A stretch of DNA of 6,419 nucleotides from an uncultured Ruminococcus sp. (GTDB taxonomy: Bacteria; Bacillota; Clostridia; Oscillospirales; Acutalibacteraceae): assembly GCA_902773155.1 (NCBI GenBank), contig CACYDK010000005.1:1-6419 (forward strand). The letters run 5' to 3'. The first letter of the stretch is position 1, and every line of letters starts with the position of its first letter. The notes below the pieces were generated by a model. That model did not search any database, was not told where the DNA came from, and saw only the letters and a program-made list of their open reading frames with translations. Both the position numbers and the translations under genes were made by a program. Below are positions 6,194-6,419 of this stretch, piece after piece.

Positions 6194-6419
6194 TCAGTAA
6201 GGGGTTAATAAATTGGCGTCAAAACAGCCACCGCGGTCTATATTTCGCGTTCGACAAACCGAACTAATCGGTTCTTCAGTGAATAATAAATCGTAAGCGT
6301 CAAATAAACCACCGTATTGCCCTCCACCCTGAGAATGTGCGAAAATATAAGCAAAAACGAAGTGTGCGGTTGTAGTCCGTTGTATACGAACGGATACAAT
6401 CGAACACAATCGCACGGGG
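6194..6419 (-). CDS. Hypothetical protein, partial at the right edge
   Basis: The minus-strand frame is open from the window edge to TGA 6194-6196, 74 visible codons. It may continue beyond the edge, so the GTG at 6415 need not be the start. I do not recognise the product. The middle reads HFVFAYIFAHSQGGGQYGG then LFDAYDLLFTEE, ending CFDANLLTPY. There is no transmembrane segment and no clear catalytic motif. Two points suggest it is real or recently was: a strong leftward terminator starts 23 bases after the stop, and QYGGLFD is matched in the same frame by QYGDVFD in the decayed gene at 5285-5690. It could equally be a fragment of a repeated, non-expressed element. Confidence 0.45.
   Translation of the reverse strand, partial: PVRLCSIVSVRIQRTTTAHFVFAYIFAHSQGGGQYGGLFDAYDLLFTEEPISSVCRTRNIDRGGCFDANLLTPY
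6298..6319. repeat. Shared repeat word, copy 2
   Basis: CGTCAAA, five bases, then CACCGTATTG: 17 of 22 positions identical to 5419-5440, with the same spacing and orientation. The similarity continues weakly to the right: minus-strand TTTGCTTATATTT here resembles TTTATTTATAATT in copy 1 if one base is gapped. Confidence 0.6.

Noticed and set aside
1..6419. CRISPR array, tRNA, rRNA or insertion sequence
   Set aside because: No regularly spaced repeats, no cloverleaf with a T-loop consensus, no rRNA-like stretch and no transposase-like frame or terminal inverted repeats were found by eye on either strand.

Overview
The window looks like a contig from a Gram-positive gut or rumen member of the Clostridia (Ruminococcus/Oscillospirales-like). 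Three things suggest this: purine-rich AGGAGG-type ribosome binding sites, a secreted glycosidase ending in the lysine-rich Ig-like modules common in that group, and an N-terminus nearly identical to Bacillus/Clostridium SpoVT. This is inference from sequence character; there is no 16S rRNA or marker gene. Both ends are cut: position 1 opens inside a reading frame on a run of 14 A, and the right edge cuts a minus-strand frame.

Positions 1-3911 hold two plus-strand genes for degradative enzymes. The first is the C-terminal part of a tannase-like alpha/beta-hydrolase. The second is a complete, secreted family-3 glycoside hydrolase of the NagZ type with a two-module basic C-terminal tail. They are separated by 193 bases that carry a candidate promoter and a possible pseudoknot next to the ribosome binding site. 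A strong bidirectional terminator at 3989-4021 closes this block against the convergent minus-strand block.

Positions 4055-5754 hold a minus-strand block that is visibly more AT-rich from about 4690 to 5890. Reading leftward it contains a very good promoter (extended -10), a short decayed gene, an intact tail-anchored protein with a HEPN-like RNxxAH motif, and an FMN-dependent NAD(P)H oxidoreductase with its own candidate promoter.

The right end holds a frameshifted SpoVT/AbrB gene on the plus strand, a second bidirectional hairpin terminator, and a partial minus-strand frame of unknown function. That frame shares a gapped 22-base word and reading frame with the decayed gene, so the two appear to be copies of one repeated family. 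The left half is ordinary secreted carbohydrate/ester degradation. The right third is accessory, decaying DNA around one intact membrane-anchored HEPN-like gene. No tRNA, rRNA, CRISPR array, transposase or complete new system was seen.
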